A program made the position numbers and the translations under genes. Under the pieces are notes generated by a model that worked only from the letters and a program-made list of their open reading frames with translations, searched no databases and was not told the DNA's origin. Source: AC2028 sp002373595 (GTDB lineage Bacteria > Bacillota > Clostridia > Lachnospirales > Lachnospiraceae). Taken from it: a DNA stretch of 64,000 bases. Positions 50,670 to 59,787 of this stretch are shown in pieces. Location: the NCBI GenBank assembly GCA_946616365.1, contig CAMOIX010000006.1, forward strand, positions 1 through 64,000. Reading direction: 5' to 3'. How positions within the stretch are numbered: the first letter of the stretch is position 1; each line of letters begins with the position of its first letter.

Positions 50670-51854
50670 ATGAAAAAACGAACTGTCAGAAAAAACACAA
50701 AAAGACTCATAGCACTCGGACTGGCTCTGACCATTTCGCTTCCTCTCATCGGAACGAACAGTATAGATGCCAAGGCCGTCAAGACAAAGGAAAAGGCTTC
50801 CGCAGGTTTCTCGGGATACTTAAGTTACGACGAAGCCAAGGAGCGACTTTCCAAGCTTACCGCTGAGCAGATGGCTGCTAACGCCGCTCAGCTGAACCAG
50901 GTCACGGCGGAGGAGGCCAGGGAAGAGTACCAGAATCTCGCCATAGCCAAGGTCGATGAATTCGTTAATGTACGCTCAGGCCCCGGTACCACATACAATA
51001 CCCTCGGAAGGATGTACAACGGAGCTGTTGCCGACATCGTCGAGACCGACGGTGACTGGCTCAAAGTAGTAAGCGGATCCCTTGAGGGCTATATCAAATC
51101 CGAATATTTCATAATCGGTGACGATGCACTCGATGTTATCGACGAGTATATCCAGCGTACCGCAACGGTCAACGCATCCGTACTTAATATAAGAAAAGAG
51201 CCCAATGCCGACTCCGATAAGGTCGGATACCTCTTTAACGGTGAGAAAGTAAGCGTCCTCGAGCTCGATGACGACTGGCTGAAAGTCAAGGTATCGACCG
51301 GAGAGGAAGGCTTCGTATCGGCTGACTACGCCACCGTATATGAGGAGTTCAAATACGCCAAGACAAACGAAGAGATAGAGGCCGAAGATAAGGCAAGACG
51401 CGAAAAGCTTGCCAAGGAGCAGGAGGCTATCCGCTCACAGCTCAAGGAGGACACTTCCATCGTCGGCTCCGCTGTCGTATATGAGACCAATACCGAGCTC
51501 CGTACTGCGATCGTCGACTTCGCACTCCAGTATGTCGGATGCCCGTATGTAAACGGCGGTCAGAAACTCGGCGCTACGGACTGCTCCGGATTTACCATGC
51601 TCGTATATCAGCAGTTCGGTTACTCGCTCAGCCGACTCACCCAGGGTCAGTGCAATAACAACGGACGCAGCATCACCTTGAGCGAGGCTCAGCCCGGAGA
51701 CGTCATCTGCTACAGCTACGGATCGTCATGTTCGCATGTAGCCCTCTATATCGGAAACGGCCAGATCGTACATGCAGCCAACTCAAGACGAGGAGTCGTT
51801 ATCGACAATGTCGGAATCGAGCCGATCATCGCAGTCAAGAATATGATCGACTGA
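50670..51854 (+). CDS. Secreted NlpC/P60 (C40) cell-wall hydrolase with two SH3b domains
   Basis: 394 residues. Signal peptide (LIALGLALTISLPLIGTNSIDAKA), two bacterial SH3 domains (EFVNVRSGPGTTYNTLGR and ASVLNIRKEPNADSDKVGY), a charged helical linker rich in Glu/Lys, then a C40 peptidase domain with catalytic Cys in GATDCSGFTML, His in SSCSHVALYIGNG and the third polar residue region QIVHAANS. It should cleave peptide bonds in peptidoglycan stems. Divergent from the CapA gene and followed 12 bp later by a YD-repeat protein gene. Translation starts without a Shine-Dalgarno. Confidence 0.92.
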   Translation: MKKRTVRKNTKRLIALGLALTISLPLIGTNSIDAKAVKTKEKASAGFSGYLSYDEAKERLSKLTAEQMAANAAQLNQVTAEEAREEYQNLAIAKVDEFVNVRSGPGTTYNTLGRMYNGAVADIVETDGDWLKVVSGSLEGYIKSEYFIIGDDALDVIDEYIQRTATVNASVLNIRKEPNADSDKVGYLFNGEKVSVLELDDDWLKVKVSTGEEGFVSADYATVYEEFKYAKTNEEIEAEDKARREKLAKEQEAIRSQLKEDTSIVGSAVVYETNTELRTAIVDFALQYVGCPYVNGGQKLGATDCSGFTMLVYQQFGYSLSRLTQGQCNNNGRSITLSEAQPGDVICYSYGSSCSHVALYIGNGQIVHAANSRRGVVIDNVGIEPIIAVKNMID

Positions 51855-51866
51855 TAAAGATCAGGG

Positions 51867-53120
51867 ATGAAGAAAACTCTTATCATCACAATCACTGCAT
51901 TACTTATCATCACAGCGGCTTTAGCCGCTGTTTTGCTCATTGCGCTTAATAAGGGAGGCTCCGTACCCAAGCCCGACGTGTCCGATGACCTCGGATGGGA
52001 GGATCTCCCCGAAGTACTTCCCTATGAGACCGACATTGCAGACGCAGACTCACTTCTCTCAGAAGGAAAAGTACTCGAGGCACTCTCGCTCCTCGAAGAG
52101 TCGGCCTCCAAATATCCGGATAATACCGAGATATCACAGAAGCTAGACTACATCCGCTCCCATACTGTCATCACACGAATGAAGTATTCCGACTCTGACG
52201 GATACGGATATGAGTACACATATGATAAAAATGGCAATATCCTCACCTACACGGATACCATGGGATATTCCGCTTCATATACATATGATGAGAGCGGGAA
52301 CAATACATACTTCACCAATTCTTACGGATATTCCTATACCGATACTTACGACGGCAATGAACGCGTAAAGAGGGAAACCTCTGACGGCGCTGTGTTTACC
52401 TATACCTATAAGGACGGTAATCTCTTCTCGCAGGATTATTCATACGGCGGATTTACCACTCACACCGAATATGACTCCTTCGGAAATATCACCGCATACA
52501 ACGACGGTGAAGGTACTGCTTACAGTGCAATATATGACTCGTCAGGCAATGTTCTCTCATATGAAAGAAACGACGGATACTGGTTCAGACATACTTACGA
52601 TGCCTCCGGCAATGAGACCTATTACGAAAACAGTGAAGGTACCACACGCAACTACACCTATAATGACATGGGACTCCTCCTTGAATACACCTCAAACAAG
52701 GGCGACCGTGAGACATATACCTACGATGAAAAGGGTAATCTCCTCCGCTGGGAGAGCAATAAGGGTGACTGGAAGAATTACGGCTATGATGCGTCGGGCA
52801 ACTGCACGTCATATGAGGACAATGCCGGAAACCGCACGATCGACGAATACGATGAATCCGGCAACAATATATATCATGAGGAATCGAACGGATACTCATT
52901 TACCAAATCCTATGACGAAGCAGGAAACTGCATCTACGAGGAAGTCCAGTCAGACCTGGAGTGGTACTGCACTGTTTATGATGCCGACGGACGCGCTCTC
53001 GCGCTCGACGGATCTTTCGGCAAGTACGATTATGAATATGATGAAATGAAAAACCCGACCCACGCCGGAAACGATTATCGCAGCGAGGATCGGGAGTATG
53101 ATTATCTCTATATTCCTTAA
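51867..53120 (+). CDS. Small YD-repeat (RHS-like) exported protein
   Basis: 417 residues. An N-terminal membrane helix (TLIITITALLIITAALAAVLLIA) and a TPR-like segment (SLLSEGKVLEALSLLEESASKY) lead into about a dozen tandem YD units of roughly 20 residues, each of the form Y-x-Y-D-x-x-G-N-x-x-x-Y-x-x. Large RHS proteins use such repeats to make a shell round a toxin; here there is no core motif or toxin tail, so it is more likely a surface or carbohydrate-binding protein. It is 12 bp after the NlpC/P60 gene and abuts the convergent S41 protease gene with 2 bp between stops. Confidence 0.8.
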   Translation: MKKTLIITITALLIITAALAAVLLIALNKGGSVPKPDVSDDLGWEDLPEVLPYETDIADADSLLSEGKVLEALSLLEESASKYPDNTEISQKLDYIRSHTVITRMKYSDSDGYGYEYTYDKNGNILTYTDTMGYSASYTYDESGNNTYFTNSYGYSYTDTYDGNERVKRETSDGAVFTYTYKDGNLFSQDYSYGGFTTHTEYDSFGNITAYNDGEGTAYSAIYDSSGNVLSYERNDGYWFRHTYDASGNETYYENSEGTTRNYTYNDMGLLLEYTSNKGDRETYTYDEKGNLLRWESNKGDWKNYGYDASGNCTSYEDNAGNRTIDEYDESGNNIYHEESNGYSFTKSYDEAGNCIYEEVQSDLEWYCTVYDADGRALALDGSFGKYDYEYDEMKNPTHAGNDYRSEDREYDYLYIP

Positions 53121-53122
53121 TG

Positions 53123-54388
53123 TCAGTTTAATTTGTTCTCGAGATATTTGACAGCCTCATCAAGCTGATTGTCAAAAGGATTCTCCTCATCGTAATAAGC
53201 TTCACTGTCGAACTTCACTTCGATATCGGGCTCTATTCCGACACCGTCCAGTGCAAATCCGCTGGGAAGGAAATACTCCTCTATCGTGAGCTTCATCGCA
53301 GATCCGTCTTTGAAATACTTGAATCCCTGGACCACGCCCTTGCCGTAAGTGGTCGTTCCCATGCTGATGGCAGCATTGTTATCGCGAAGCGTTCCGGTAA
53401 GGATCTCGGCTGCACTCGCGGTATATCCGTTCGTGAGCACTACGATAGGTATCTGGAGTTTATGCTCTTCATCACTCTCAAAGGTCTCCTTTACTCCGGC
53501 TACATTTTCCGTATAAAGGATGAGTGACTTGGGAAGAAGCTGATCGGCTATATCCACTACCGCACTGAGGAGTCCACCGGTGTTGGATCTAAGGTCTATT
53601 ACGAGAGCCTTCATATCACTGCCCTTAAGAGTAGCAAGTGCATCCGTGAACTGATCTACCGTCGCATCCTCGAAGGAAGTGATCTGGATATATCCAATGC
53701 GATCATTTTCCATCCTGTAGTCTACGGTCTTCTTGATGACCTCTGCTCTCGTAATGGTAAACTCGAGGTAATCATCCTCTCCCTCTCTGGCTATCCTGAG
53801 TGTGACATTAGTACCGATGGGACCTCTGATCTTGGATACGACTTCATCGAGCGATTTCTTGTAGGAGTTCTCACCGTCTATCTCTACGATCCTGTCGCCG
53901 CTCTTAAGACCTGCTTTGCCGGCGGGAGCATCATCGTACACAGAAGTGATCGTAGGCCAACCGTCGTCACCCGAGATAAGTGTAGCTCCTATACCGTAGA
54001 ACTTACCCTGCAGATCACTGTTTAATTCATCTATCTCATCGGGATCGTAATACTCTGCATATTTATCACCTGTGCCGTAGAGATATCCTTCGATCACACC
54101 TCTGCGGATCTCTTCGTCATCCATATCATAGATGGAATACTTGTTGAAGTATTTCTCTATGTCGCCGAGCTTATTCATCAGATCTTCATTGAAGATGCCT
54201 TCTCTGCTCTTATCGGACTGTGCGGCGATATCATTTATCTGCGTATCTGTCGCAGCCTTCAGTTTCTTAACCACCAAGGCGTTGTACAGTATGAGTCCGC
54301 CTATGGACAAAAAGAGCATCACGAAAAGACCTGCTATCAGTCCAAAGACAAACGACCTTGTATTGAATTCCTTGTTGTCATTTTCCAT
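53123..54388 (-). CDS. S41-family C-terminal processing peptidase (CtpA-like)
   Basis: 421 residues. N-terminal membrane helix, a PDZ domain (YGIGATLISGDDGWPTI to KSGDRIVEID), and the S41 core with VIDLRSNTGG, catalytic Ser in TNGYTASAAEIL and Lys in GTTTYGKGVVQ. Such proteases mature or degrade exported proteins. It ends the cluster of ftsE, ftsX and an EnvC-like M23 protein, a common order in Firmicutes, and may trim the M23 protein or its partners. AAAGGAC precedes the ATG. No terminator lies between it and the convergent YD-repeat gene. Confidence 0.92.
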   Translation of the reverse strand: MENDNKEFNTRSFVFGLIAGLFVMLFLSIGGLILYNALVVKKLKAATDTQINDIAAQSDKSREGIFNEDLMNKLGDIEKYFNKYSIYDMDDEEIRRGVIEGYLYGTGDKYAEYYDPDEIDELNSDLQGKFYGIGATLISGDDGWPTITSVYDDAPAGKAGLKSGDRIVEIDGENSYKKSLDEVVSKIRGPIGTNVTLRIAREGEDDYLEFTITRAEVIKKTVDYRMENDRIGYIQITSFEDATVDQFTDALATLKGSDMKALVIDLRSNTGGLLSAVVDIADQLLPKSLILYTENVAGVKETFESDEEHKLQIPIVVLTNGYTASAAEILTGTLRDNNAAISMGTTTYGKGVVQGFKYFKDGSAMKLTIEEYFLPSGFALDGVGIEPDIEVKFDSEAYYDEENPFDNQLDEAVKYLENKLN

Positions 54389-54403
54389 ATTTATGTCCTT
54401 TGC

Positions 54404-55651
54404 TTAGAACGAAACGTAATCCCTGGGATTTTCGTAGGTACCGTTTCTCCTTACCGTGAAGTGAAGGTGAGGACCCGTGGAATTACCGGTGCTTCCTACT
54501 GCCGCTATCGTCTCTCCTCTGACGACCACATCTCCTACCGAGGAATAGAGAGCCGAGCAATGCATGTATATCGTATAGAGATTGTCTCCATGATCGATCA
54601 TTATATAATTGCCCATGGAGTAGCTATAGGCAGCAGCAACGACTCTTCCGTCGTATGCCGCATAAATGGCAGTTCCTGTCGGTGCAGCAAGATCTATACC
54701 GTTGTGAAGCCTGGTCGTACCGAATATGGGATGTGGTCTGTATCCGAATTCACTCGATACTCTCTTGTAGCTGGCGATCGGCTTGCAGAATGCACCTCCG
54801 TCGTATGTAGTGAGCGAACCGTTCTGTGCGATGATCCTTCTCTTCTCCTCGAGTATAGCCGCCTCAATAGCCTGGATCTCTTCCTCGCGCTCTTTCATTT
54901 CCTGCTCGTACTCGGCTATCGCAGCTTCATCGTTTGCTATGCTCTTGTTGTATTCGTTGATGTCGGCTTCCTTCTGTGCGATGAGAGCTTCCATATTGTC
55001 TCTCTCCGCTTCGACTGCTGCCTTTGCTTCATCGACAACATCCTTCTCCGCCCGGAGCTGATCTCTGCAGAGCTCAACATATTCTCTGGTGGCCTTGTAC
55101 TGTTCCCACATCATCTTGTCATATGCGACGATGCGCTCTATATAATCGGCTCTGGTCAGCATCTCGCGGATACTCTTGGACTCTATGAGCATCTGAATGG
55201 ACTGTGAATCACCCTGCTCATACATCCTTCTCATACGGCCCATCATCGAATTGTACTGATCTTCCTCGATGGCTTCCGCTTCGGCAAGTTCAGCCTCTGT
55301 CGTCTCTATCTGTTTCTCAAGCTCGTTTATCTGCTCAGTGAGATCATCAATATTTGCAAGGATATCATTCAGAGCGGAGTCGAGCTCCATGACATATGCC
55401 TGGAGATCCTGCTTCTTTGCTTCCAGATCCTTCTTTAAGTTCCGGAGATTTGTTATCTGGCTCTGTATCTGTTTCTTCTGATCGTTTGCGGCGTCAAGTT
55501 CCTGCTGCTTCTGTTTGATAAGATCATTGGTTATGGCTTGGGCATCGGGCCCGGGCAATGCAAACAAAAGTATCAGAACAGTCGTCATTACGCCGGCTGT
55601 TCCGATCACTGTTTTATTCCATAATCTTTTCTTATCGAATCTTATTTTCAA
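54404..55651 (-). CDS. EnvC/PcsB-like M23 peptidase with long coiled coil
   Basis: 415 residues. Signal segment (VIGTAGVMTTVLILLFALPG), about 230 residues of coiled coil rich in Gln/Glu/Lys/Ala, then an M23 (LytM) domain with HNGIDLAAPTG, MHCSALYSSVG and HLHFTV, so the zinc ligands (His, Asp, His) and catalytic His are present and the enzyme is probably active, unlike E. coli EnvC. FtsEX proteins control such hydrolases by pulling on the coiled coil; the adjacent ftsX and ftsE genes fit this. The start is a TTG at 55651 (GTGGTGG ahead). Confidence 0.9.
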   Translation of the reverse strand: MKIRFDKKRLWNKTVIGTAGVMTTVLILLFALPGPDAQAITNDLIKQKQQELDAANDQKKQIQSQITNLRNLKKDLEAKKQDLQAYVMELDSALNDILANIDDLTEQINELEKQIETTEAELAEAEAIEEDQYNSMMGRMRRMYEQGDSQSIQMLIESKSIREMLTRADYIERIVAYDKMMWEQYKATREYVELCRDQLRAEKDVVDEAKAAVEAERDNMEALIAQKEADINEYNKSIANDEAAIAEYEQEMKEREEEIQAIEAAILEEKRRIIAQNGSLTTYDGGAFCKPIASYKRVSSEFGYRPHPIFGTTRLHNGIDLAAPTGTAIYAAYDGRVVAAAYSYSMGNYIMIDHGDNLYTIYMHCSALYSSVGDVVVRGETIAAVGSTGNSTGPHLHFTVRRNGTYENPRDYVSF

Positions 55652-55676
55652 AAGAAAACCACCACAGATAAAACTG

Positions 55677-56576
55677 TCACACTTTGAGATGTTTGCGTAC
55701 TGTCATTACACTACCGAGGAATCCTATTCCCACACCGACTGCAAGACATATCGGAAGCAGGAACGAGAATACCTGCTCGAGGGGAACGAAATCCAGGAGA
55801 CCCTCAAGCGCCGAGAACCTCGTTGCCATCTGTCTCATAACATAATCATACAGTTCGTATACGATGCAGAGCGGCAGACAGGCTCCGAGGAGTCCGATGA
55901 GCATACCTTCGAGGACGAAGGGCGCTCTTACAAAGAAGTCCGTTGCTCCGATGTATTTCATTATATGTATCTCTTCCGATCTCACCGATATACCCACGCG
56001 CACGGTATTGCTGATAAGGAATATACTTACCGCAAGGAGTATCGTGATGATCGCGATAGAGATATATGCGAGGATGTTGTTCACACCTGTGAGAGTATTG
56101 GCAGTGATCGAATCATATCTTACGAGTCTTACCTCAGGAAGTGACTCAAGCCATGATACGAGAGTTCCCTGCATTGAGATATCGCTCAGATAAACATCAT
56201 GGTTGTGCTCTCCGGCAAGAGGGTTCTCCGGGAAGTATTCCTGATAATCCTCTCCGCAGTACTCGGGACCAAACTCTGCCCAGATGTCATCATCCGAGTG
56301 GTAGACGACTTTGGAAACTTCAACTCTTGCATTTATATCATTCTCAATCTCTTTAATCCTCTCCTCGGTGGTCTCGGGAGTGTAGAATACGGTAAGCGAT
56401 ACACCCTCCTCAACTTTGAGCAGCATATGCTGTACATTGGCGACTACCGAATAGAAAAGACAAAAGAGGAACAGGCACGCTCCAATGGTCGCGATCGACG
56501 CAAGCGAGTACCATCCGTTCCTGAATAGATTACGTACGCCCTGCCAGAGCGTATAGAAAAATGTTCTAATCTTCAT
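55677..56576 (-). CDS. ftsX: Cell division protein FtsX
   Basis: 299 residues with the FtsX topology: one helix (WYSLASIATIGACLFLFCLFY), an extracytoplasmic domain of about 110 residues, then three helices. N-terminal FFYTLWQGVRNLFRNGW and FLISNTVRVGISVRSEEIHIMKYIGAT are family typical. With FtsE it passes ATP-driven movement to peptidoglycan hydrolases, here probably the M23 protein encoded next. It overlaps ftsE by 11 bp. Confidence 0.94.
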   Translation of the reverse strand: MKIRTFFYTLWQGVRNLFRNGWYSLASIATIGACLFLFCLFYSVVANVQHMLLKVEEGVSLTVFYTPETTEERIKEIENDINARVEVSKVVYHSDDDIWAEFGPEYCGEDYQEYFPENPLAGEHNHDVYLSDISMQGTLVSWLESLPEVRLVRYDSITANTLTGVNNILAYISIAIITILLAVSIFLISNTVRVGISVRSEEIHIMKYIGATDFFVRAPFVLEGMLIGLLGACLPLCIVYELYDYVMRQMATRFSALEGLLDFVPLEQVFSFLLPICLAVGVGIGFLGSVMTVRKHLKV

Positions 56577-57312
56577 TGATGTACATTCCCTCTTCTTCGT
56601 CGCTGATGATGATACCCTTCTTCATCGCGATAACTCTCTTCTTCATCTCGTTGACTATATCAGGGTTATGAGTGACGACTACTACGGTCGTTCCCTTCTC
56701 GTTGATCTCCTCGAGCAGGTTCATGATCTCCCATGTTGTCGTAGGATCGAGGTTACCCGTAGGCTCGTCGGCCAGCAGTATGGAAGGCTGGTTTACGAGT
56801 GCTCTGGCAAGTGCGACTCTCTGCTGCTCTCCTCCGGAAAGCTTCCTGACATTGGCGCGATACTTGCCTGCCAGTCCTACCATTGCAAGGATGTTGGGAA
56901 CATTGCGTCTCATCTCTCTCGCAGGAACTTCTATGATCCTCTGTGCGAAAGCAACATTCTCATATACATTTCTGTCCTTAAGGAGTCTGAAGTCCTGGAA
57001 TACGACTCCGATATTTCTCCTGAACTTCGGTATCTGGTGGCGTCTGATCTTGAGCGTGTTCTGGCCCATTACATAGACTGTTCCGCCGGTGGGCTTGAGT
57101 TCTCTCAAGAGGAGCTTGATCAGAGTGGATTTACCGGATCCGGTATCTCCGACTATGAAAACAAACTCTCCTTTGTTAATGCTGAGACTGATGCCGTCAA
57201 GTGCGGGAGCTCCCTTCTCGGGGAATTTCATACTTACATTCTCGAGATGTATAACTCCGTTCTCTTCGACAAACTGCTCTCTGCGTCTTCTTTTTTCTTC
57301 CCTACTGAGCAT
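56566..57312 (-). CDS. ftsE: Cell division ATP-binding protein FtsE
   Basis: 248 residues: Walker A GDTGSGKST, signature LSGGEQQR, Walker B ILLADEPTGNLD. About 17 charged residues (LSREEKRRRREQFVEENG) precede the normal FtsE start VIHLENVSMKF, as sometimes seen in Clostridia. AGAGG lies before the ATG. It follows the CdaR-type regulator gene by 25 bp and overlaps ftsX, forming the FtsEX complex of the division site. Confidence 0.94.
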   Translation of the reverse strand: MLSREEKRRRREQFVEENGVIHLENVSMKFPEKGAPALDGISLSINKGEFVFIVGDTGSGKSTLIKLLLRELKPTGGTVYVMGQNTLKIRRHQIPKFRRNIGVVFQDFRLLKDRNVYENVAFAQRIIEVPAREMRRNVPNILAMVGLAGKYRANVRKLSGGEQQRVALARALVNQPSILLADEPTGNLDPTTTWEIMNLLEEINEKGTTVVVVTHNPDIVNEMKKRVIAMKKGIIISDEEEGMYINED

Positions 57313-57337
57313 TTAATTTACCTCTGTATCTTTACGA

Positions 57338-58420
57338 TCAATACTCGTGCTTTTCCATATAGTTCATATACTTAACGACCATAAGTGCGATCTTGAATGT
57401 GATAGCATCCTCGAACACCCTGAGGTCGAGTCCTGTCATCTTCTCGAGCTTATCGAGCCTGTAGACAAGCGTGTTCCTGTGTATGAAGAGCTGTCTCGAT
57501 GTCTCGGAAACATTTAAACTGTTCTCGAAGAATTTGTTGACGGTCGGAAGAGTCTCATCATCGAAGTCCTCGACACCGTTTCCGCCGAATATCTCCTTTA
57601 TGAACATCTTGCACAGGGGAATGGGCAGCTGATAAATAAGTCTTCCTATACCCAGCTCGCTGTAGCAGATGGTCTCCTTGTCATCGAAAAAGATCTTGCC
57701 AACATCCGCAGCCATCTTTGCTTCCTTGTAGGATCTCGATACATCCTTGATCTCCTGTACTGCGGTACCGTATGCGATCCTGAAGTCCTCCTGCCCCTCC
57801 TTATGGAGATGTGCGGCAAGTCCTTCTGCCGCAGCCTGAGCTTCGGATATTGCATCTATGGATGAGATCTCCTTTATGACAACAACGTCATTTTCATCTA
57901 CCGAAGTGAGGAAGTCCTTGTTGCCCGTGCCGAAATATCCCCTCGCTGCATCAAGAAGATTTCCGTCACGCGATCCCGTCTGCACAACCATGACCACTCT
58001 GGGAGAATCGCTCTTTATATGAAGCTTTTTGGATCTGCCGTAGATATCCACGAGAAGAAGATTGTCGAGCAAAAGATTCTTGATAAAGTTGTCCTTATCG
58101 AAACGCTCTTTGTACGCGACGAGAAGACCCTGTATCTGGAAAGCCGCAAGCTTGCCGACGGTATGGATATCCTCACCCGATCCGGCAGCCACGAGTATGT
58201 ACTCCAGCTGTGTCTCATCGAATATCTTGAAATACTGATGTCCCTTTATCTCCTGCGAATCTGCCGCAGAGCCTGCAAACTGCAGCGCTTCCTGTACGCA
58301 GTCGGCGAAGCTGTCCGTAGCGGCTACTTCGCGTCCTTCAGGATCGAGAACTCCGAATTCAACTCTGGCTATGGACTTAAGCCCTTCCAGAGTGGTTTGC
58401 AAGATCTGGTTTGAGACCAT
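57338..58420 (-). CDS. CdaR/PucR-type transcriptional regulator
   Basis: 360 residues. The N-terminal part resembles the sugar-diacid-recognition region of CdaR (LKSIARVEFGVLDPEGREVAAT), a GGDEF-like middle is present, and the C-terminal PucR helix-turn-helix is clear (NVSETSRQLFIHRNTLVYRLDKLEKMTG). It probably regulates transcription in response to an unidentified small molecule. It heads the set with ftsE, ftsX, the M23 and S41 genes, which is an interesting place for a metabolite-responsive regulator. GGGGG precedes the ATG, with a promoter candidate at 58472-58501. Confidence 0.85.
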   Translation of the reverse strand: MVSNQILQTTLEGLKSIARVEFGVLDPEGREVAATDSFADCVQEALQFAGSAADSQEIKGHQYFKIFDETQLEYILVAAGSGEDIHTVGKLAAFQIQGLLVAYKERFDKDNFIKNLLLDNLLLVDIYGRSKKLHIKSDSPRVVMVVQTGSRDGNLLDAARGYFGTGNKDFLTSVDENDVVVIKEISSIDAISEAQAAAEGLAAHLHKEGQEDFRIAYGTAVQEIKDVSRSYKEAKMAADVGKIFFDDKETICYSELGIGRLIYQLPIPLCKMFIKEIFGGNGVEDFDDETLPTVNKFFENSLNVSETSRQLFIHRNTLVYRLDKLEKMTGLDLRVFEDAITFKIALMVVKYMNYMEKHEY

Positions 58421-58471
58421 AATATTCCCCCAAAAAAACTAGATATATGTATTGGCAAAACCCCGAACACT

Positions 58472-58501
58472 AGTTTAACATAAAAATAACCAAAAAATCA
58501 A
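58472..58501 (-). promoter_or_regulatory. Likely promoter of the CdaR-ftsEX cluster
   Basis: Minus strand TTGATT (58501-58496), 18-bp spacer, extended -10 TGTTAAACT with hexamer at 58477-58472. It lies about 50 bp ahead of the regulator's ATG in an AT-rich 180-bp gap that otherwise holds only the yjfB terminator. Confidence 0.5.
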
Positions 58502-58545
58502 TTATTTTTTAGTTATTTTATACATTGGTTTATGGACTTTTTGCA

Positions 58546-58576
58546 CAAAATAAGACCGCCCTCATAGGCGGTCTTA
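58546..58576 (-). terminator. Intrinsic terminator of yjfB
   Basis: TAAGACCGCC/GGCGGTCTTA forms a 10-bp stem (58551-58560 with 58567-58576), followed on the minus strand by TTTTG. The stem is symmetric and the plus strand also has T-rich sequence after it, but no plus-strand gene ends nearby. Confidence 0.75.
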
Positions 58577-58600
58577 TTTTCGTTTCATTCAATCCTGAAG

Positions 58601-58798
58601 TTATACCGACAGATCGAATTTCGATCCTACCGAGGGATTAACGCTGCGCTCCATCGCTGCGGAATCCAGCATAGCAACCATACCCTGTCCGAGTAACTCG
58701 TTCTGATCCATAGCCTTAGCCAGCATCTTGGTTGCTACGGTACTGCCTGAATTTGCAAGATTGAGTGCCGGAGACAGGGATGAAACACCTAAATCCAT
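58601..58798 (-). CDS. YjfB-family putative motility protein
   Basis: 65 residues, the size of YjfB proteins, with the conserved order: hydrophobic start, VATKMLAKAMDQNELLGQGM, a MERSVNP motif and the ending GSKFDLSV. YjfB is found in motile Firmicutes and is annotated as a putative motility protein without a known mechanism. No flagellar or chemotaxis gene is in the window, so it stands alone with its own terminator. The ATG at 58798 has GGAAGG upstream; a GTG two codons earlier is less well placed. Confidence 0.8.
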   Translation of the reverse strand: MDLGVSSLSPALNLANSGSTVATKMLAKAMDQNELLGQGMVAMLDSAAMERSVNPSVGSKFDLSV

Positions 58799-58935
58799 AT
58801 GCACCTTCCTCTCCGCACGTACTGTGCGATCAACTCATGGCGCTTCCCTGCGCCGTTATCGATACATTTATATGATAGCAGAAGGATTATCCAATGTCCA
58901 CTATCGTTATTTTGTGGACAAACCCCTTCCGCAGG

Positions 58936-59787
58936 TCATATTCTGTGGATATCGTCCTTTGTGATCTCGATATCGCCGTCCTTTAAGAGCTTGCCGACGG
59001 CGCGCTTAAACTGTGCTTTGCTCATACCGGTCTCGCGCAAGATATCCTCCGGGGATGCCTTGTCATTAAATCCAAGGTGTCCGCCTCTCTCATCCATCAT
59101 ATTAAGGATAAAAACGGCGTCATCGTTTCTCTGATTGTATGCTTTATCTCGGATGGAGAGCTCCAGTCTGCCGTCCTCAAGCACTCTGCCGATCCTGGCT
59201 TCAACGACATCGCCCACGCGCAGCATTTCCGTACGGCCGTACATTTCCTTCTTAGGGATAAGTGCACTGTATCTCTCATCGACCGCAACGAATGCACCGA
59301 ATCTCTCGCTTATCTGATATACGACCCCTTTTACTTTCATGTTGGCGATATAGGGAGATCTGTTCTCGAGCGCTTCGTATACGTTCATCGTGGCGCACAA
59401 TCTGTCGCTCTTATCGATATATGCGGTTACGAGTACTTCCTCTCCCGCTTTTACTTTCCTGGTCTGCTCGGCGAATGGCAGAAGGAGATCTTTCTCCATT
59501 CCCCAATCGAGAAATGCACCGATCCTGGCGACTTCCTTAACGCGAAGCTTTGCAAGTCCTCCGACTTCCACACCGGGCTTAAGAGTCGCTGCGATAAGCC
59601 TGTCCTCGGAATCCTTGTACAGGAACACTTCGACCTCGTCTCCGACCTTTGCTCCTGCGGGAACATACTTCTTCGGAAGCAGGACCTTATCCTTCTCCGG
59701 ATCGGACTTCGCATCGGTATCGGCGAGATACATTCCGAAATCGACTGACTTTATTATCTTTAACTTTTGTGTTTTTCCAAGCTGCAT
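58936..59787 (-). CDS. CvfB-like S1 RNA-binding protein
   Basis: 283 residues with tandem S1-type OB folds: KSVDFGMYLADTD with VLLPKKYVP, then KEVARIGAFLDWGMEKDLLLPF, a third starting VVYQISERFGAFVAV, and a C-terminal winged helix (GMSKAQFKRAVGKLLKDG). This layout matches CvfB of Staphylococcus, an RNA-binding virulence regulator, and B. subtilis YitL. RNA-level regulation is likely; targets unknown. The ATG directly follows the thioesterase stop codon (TAAATG), with AAAGGA inside that gene's 3' end. Confidence 0.9.
   Translation of the reverse strand: MQLGKTQKLKIIKSVDFGMYLADTDAKSDPEKDKVLLPKKYVPAGAKVGDEVEVFLYKDSEDRLIAATLKPGVEVGGLAKLRVKEVARIGAFLDWGMEKDLLLPFAEQTRKVKAGEEVLVTAYIDKSDRLCATMNVYEALENRSPYIANMKVKGVVYQISERFGAFVAVDERYSALIPKKEMYGRTEMLRVGDVVEARIGRVLEDGRLELSIRDKAYNQRNDDAVFILNMMDERGGHLGFNDKASPEDILRETGMSKAQFKRAVGKLLKDGDIEITKDDIHRI

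Noticed and set aside
51867..53120. RHS/polymorphic toxin with immunity gene
   Set aside because: No RHS core motif, toxin domain or downstream immunity gene; the next gene is a convergent S41 protease.
58805..58935. Small gene or RNA between yjfB and cvfB
   Set aside because: I see no open frame with a ribosome binding site, nor a convincing hairpin with a T run, in these 131 bp; probably just the yjfB promoter region.
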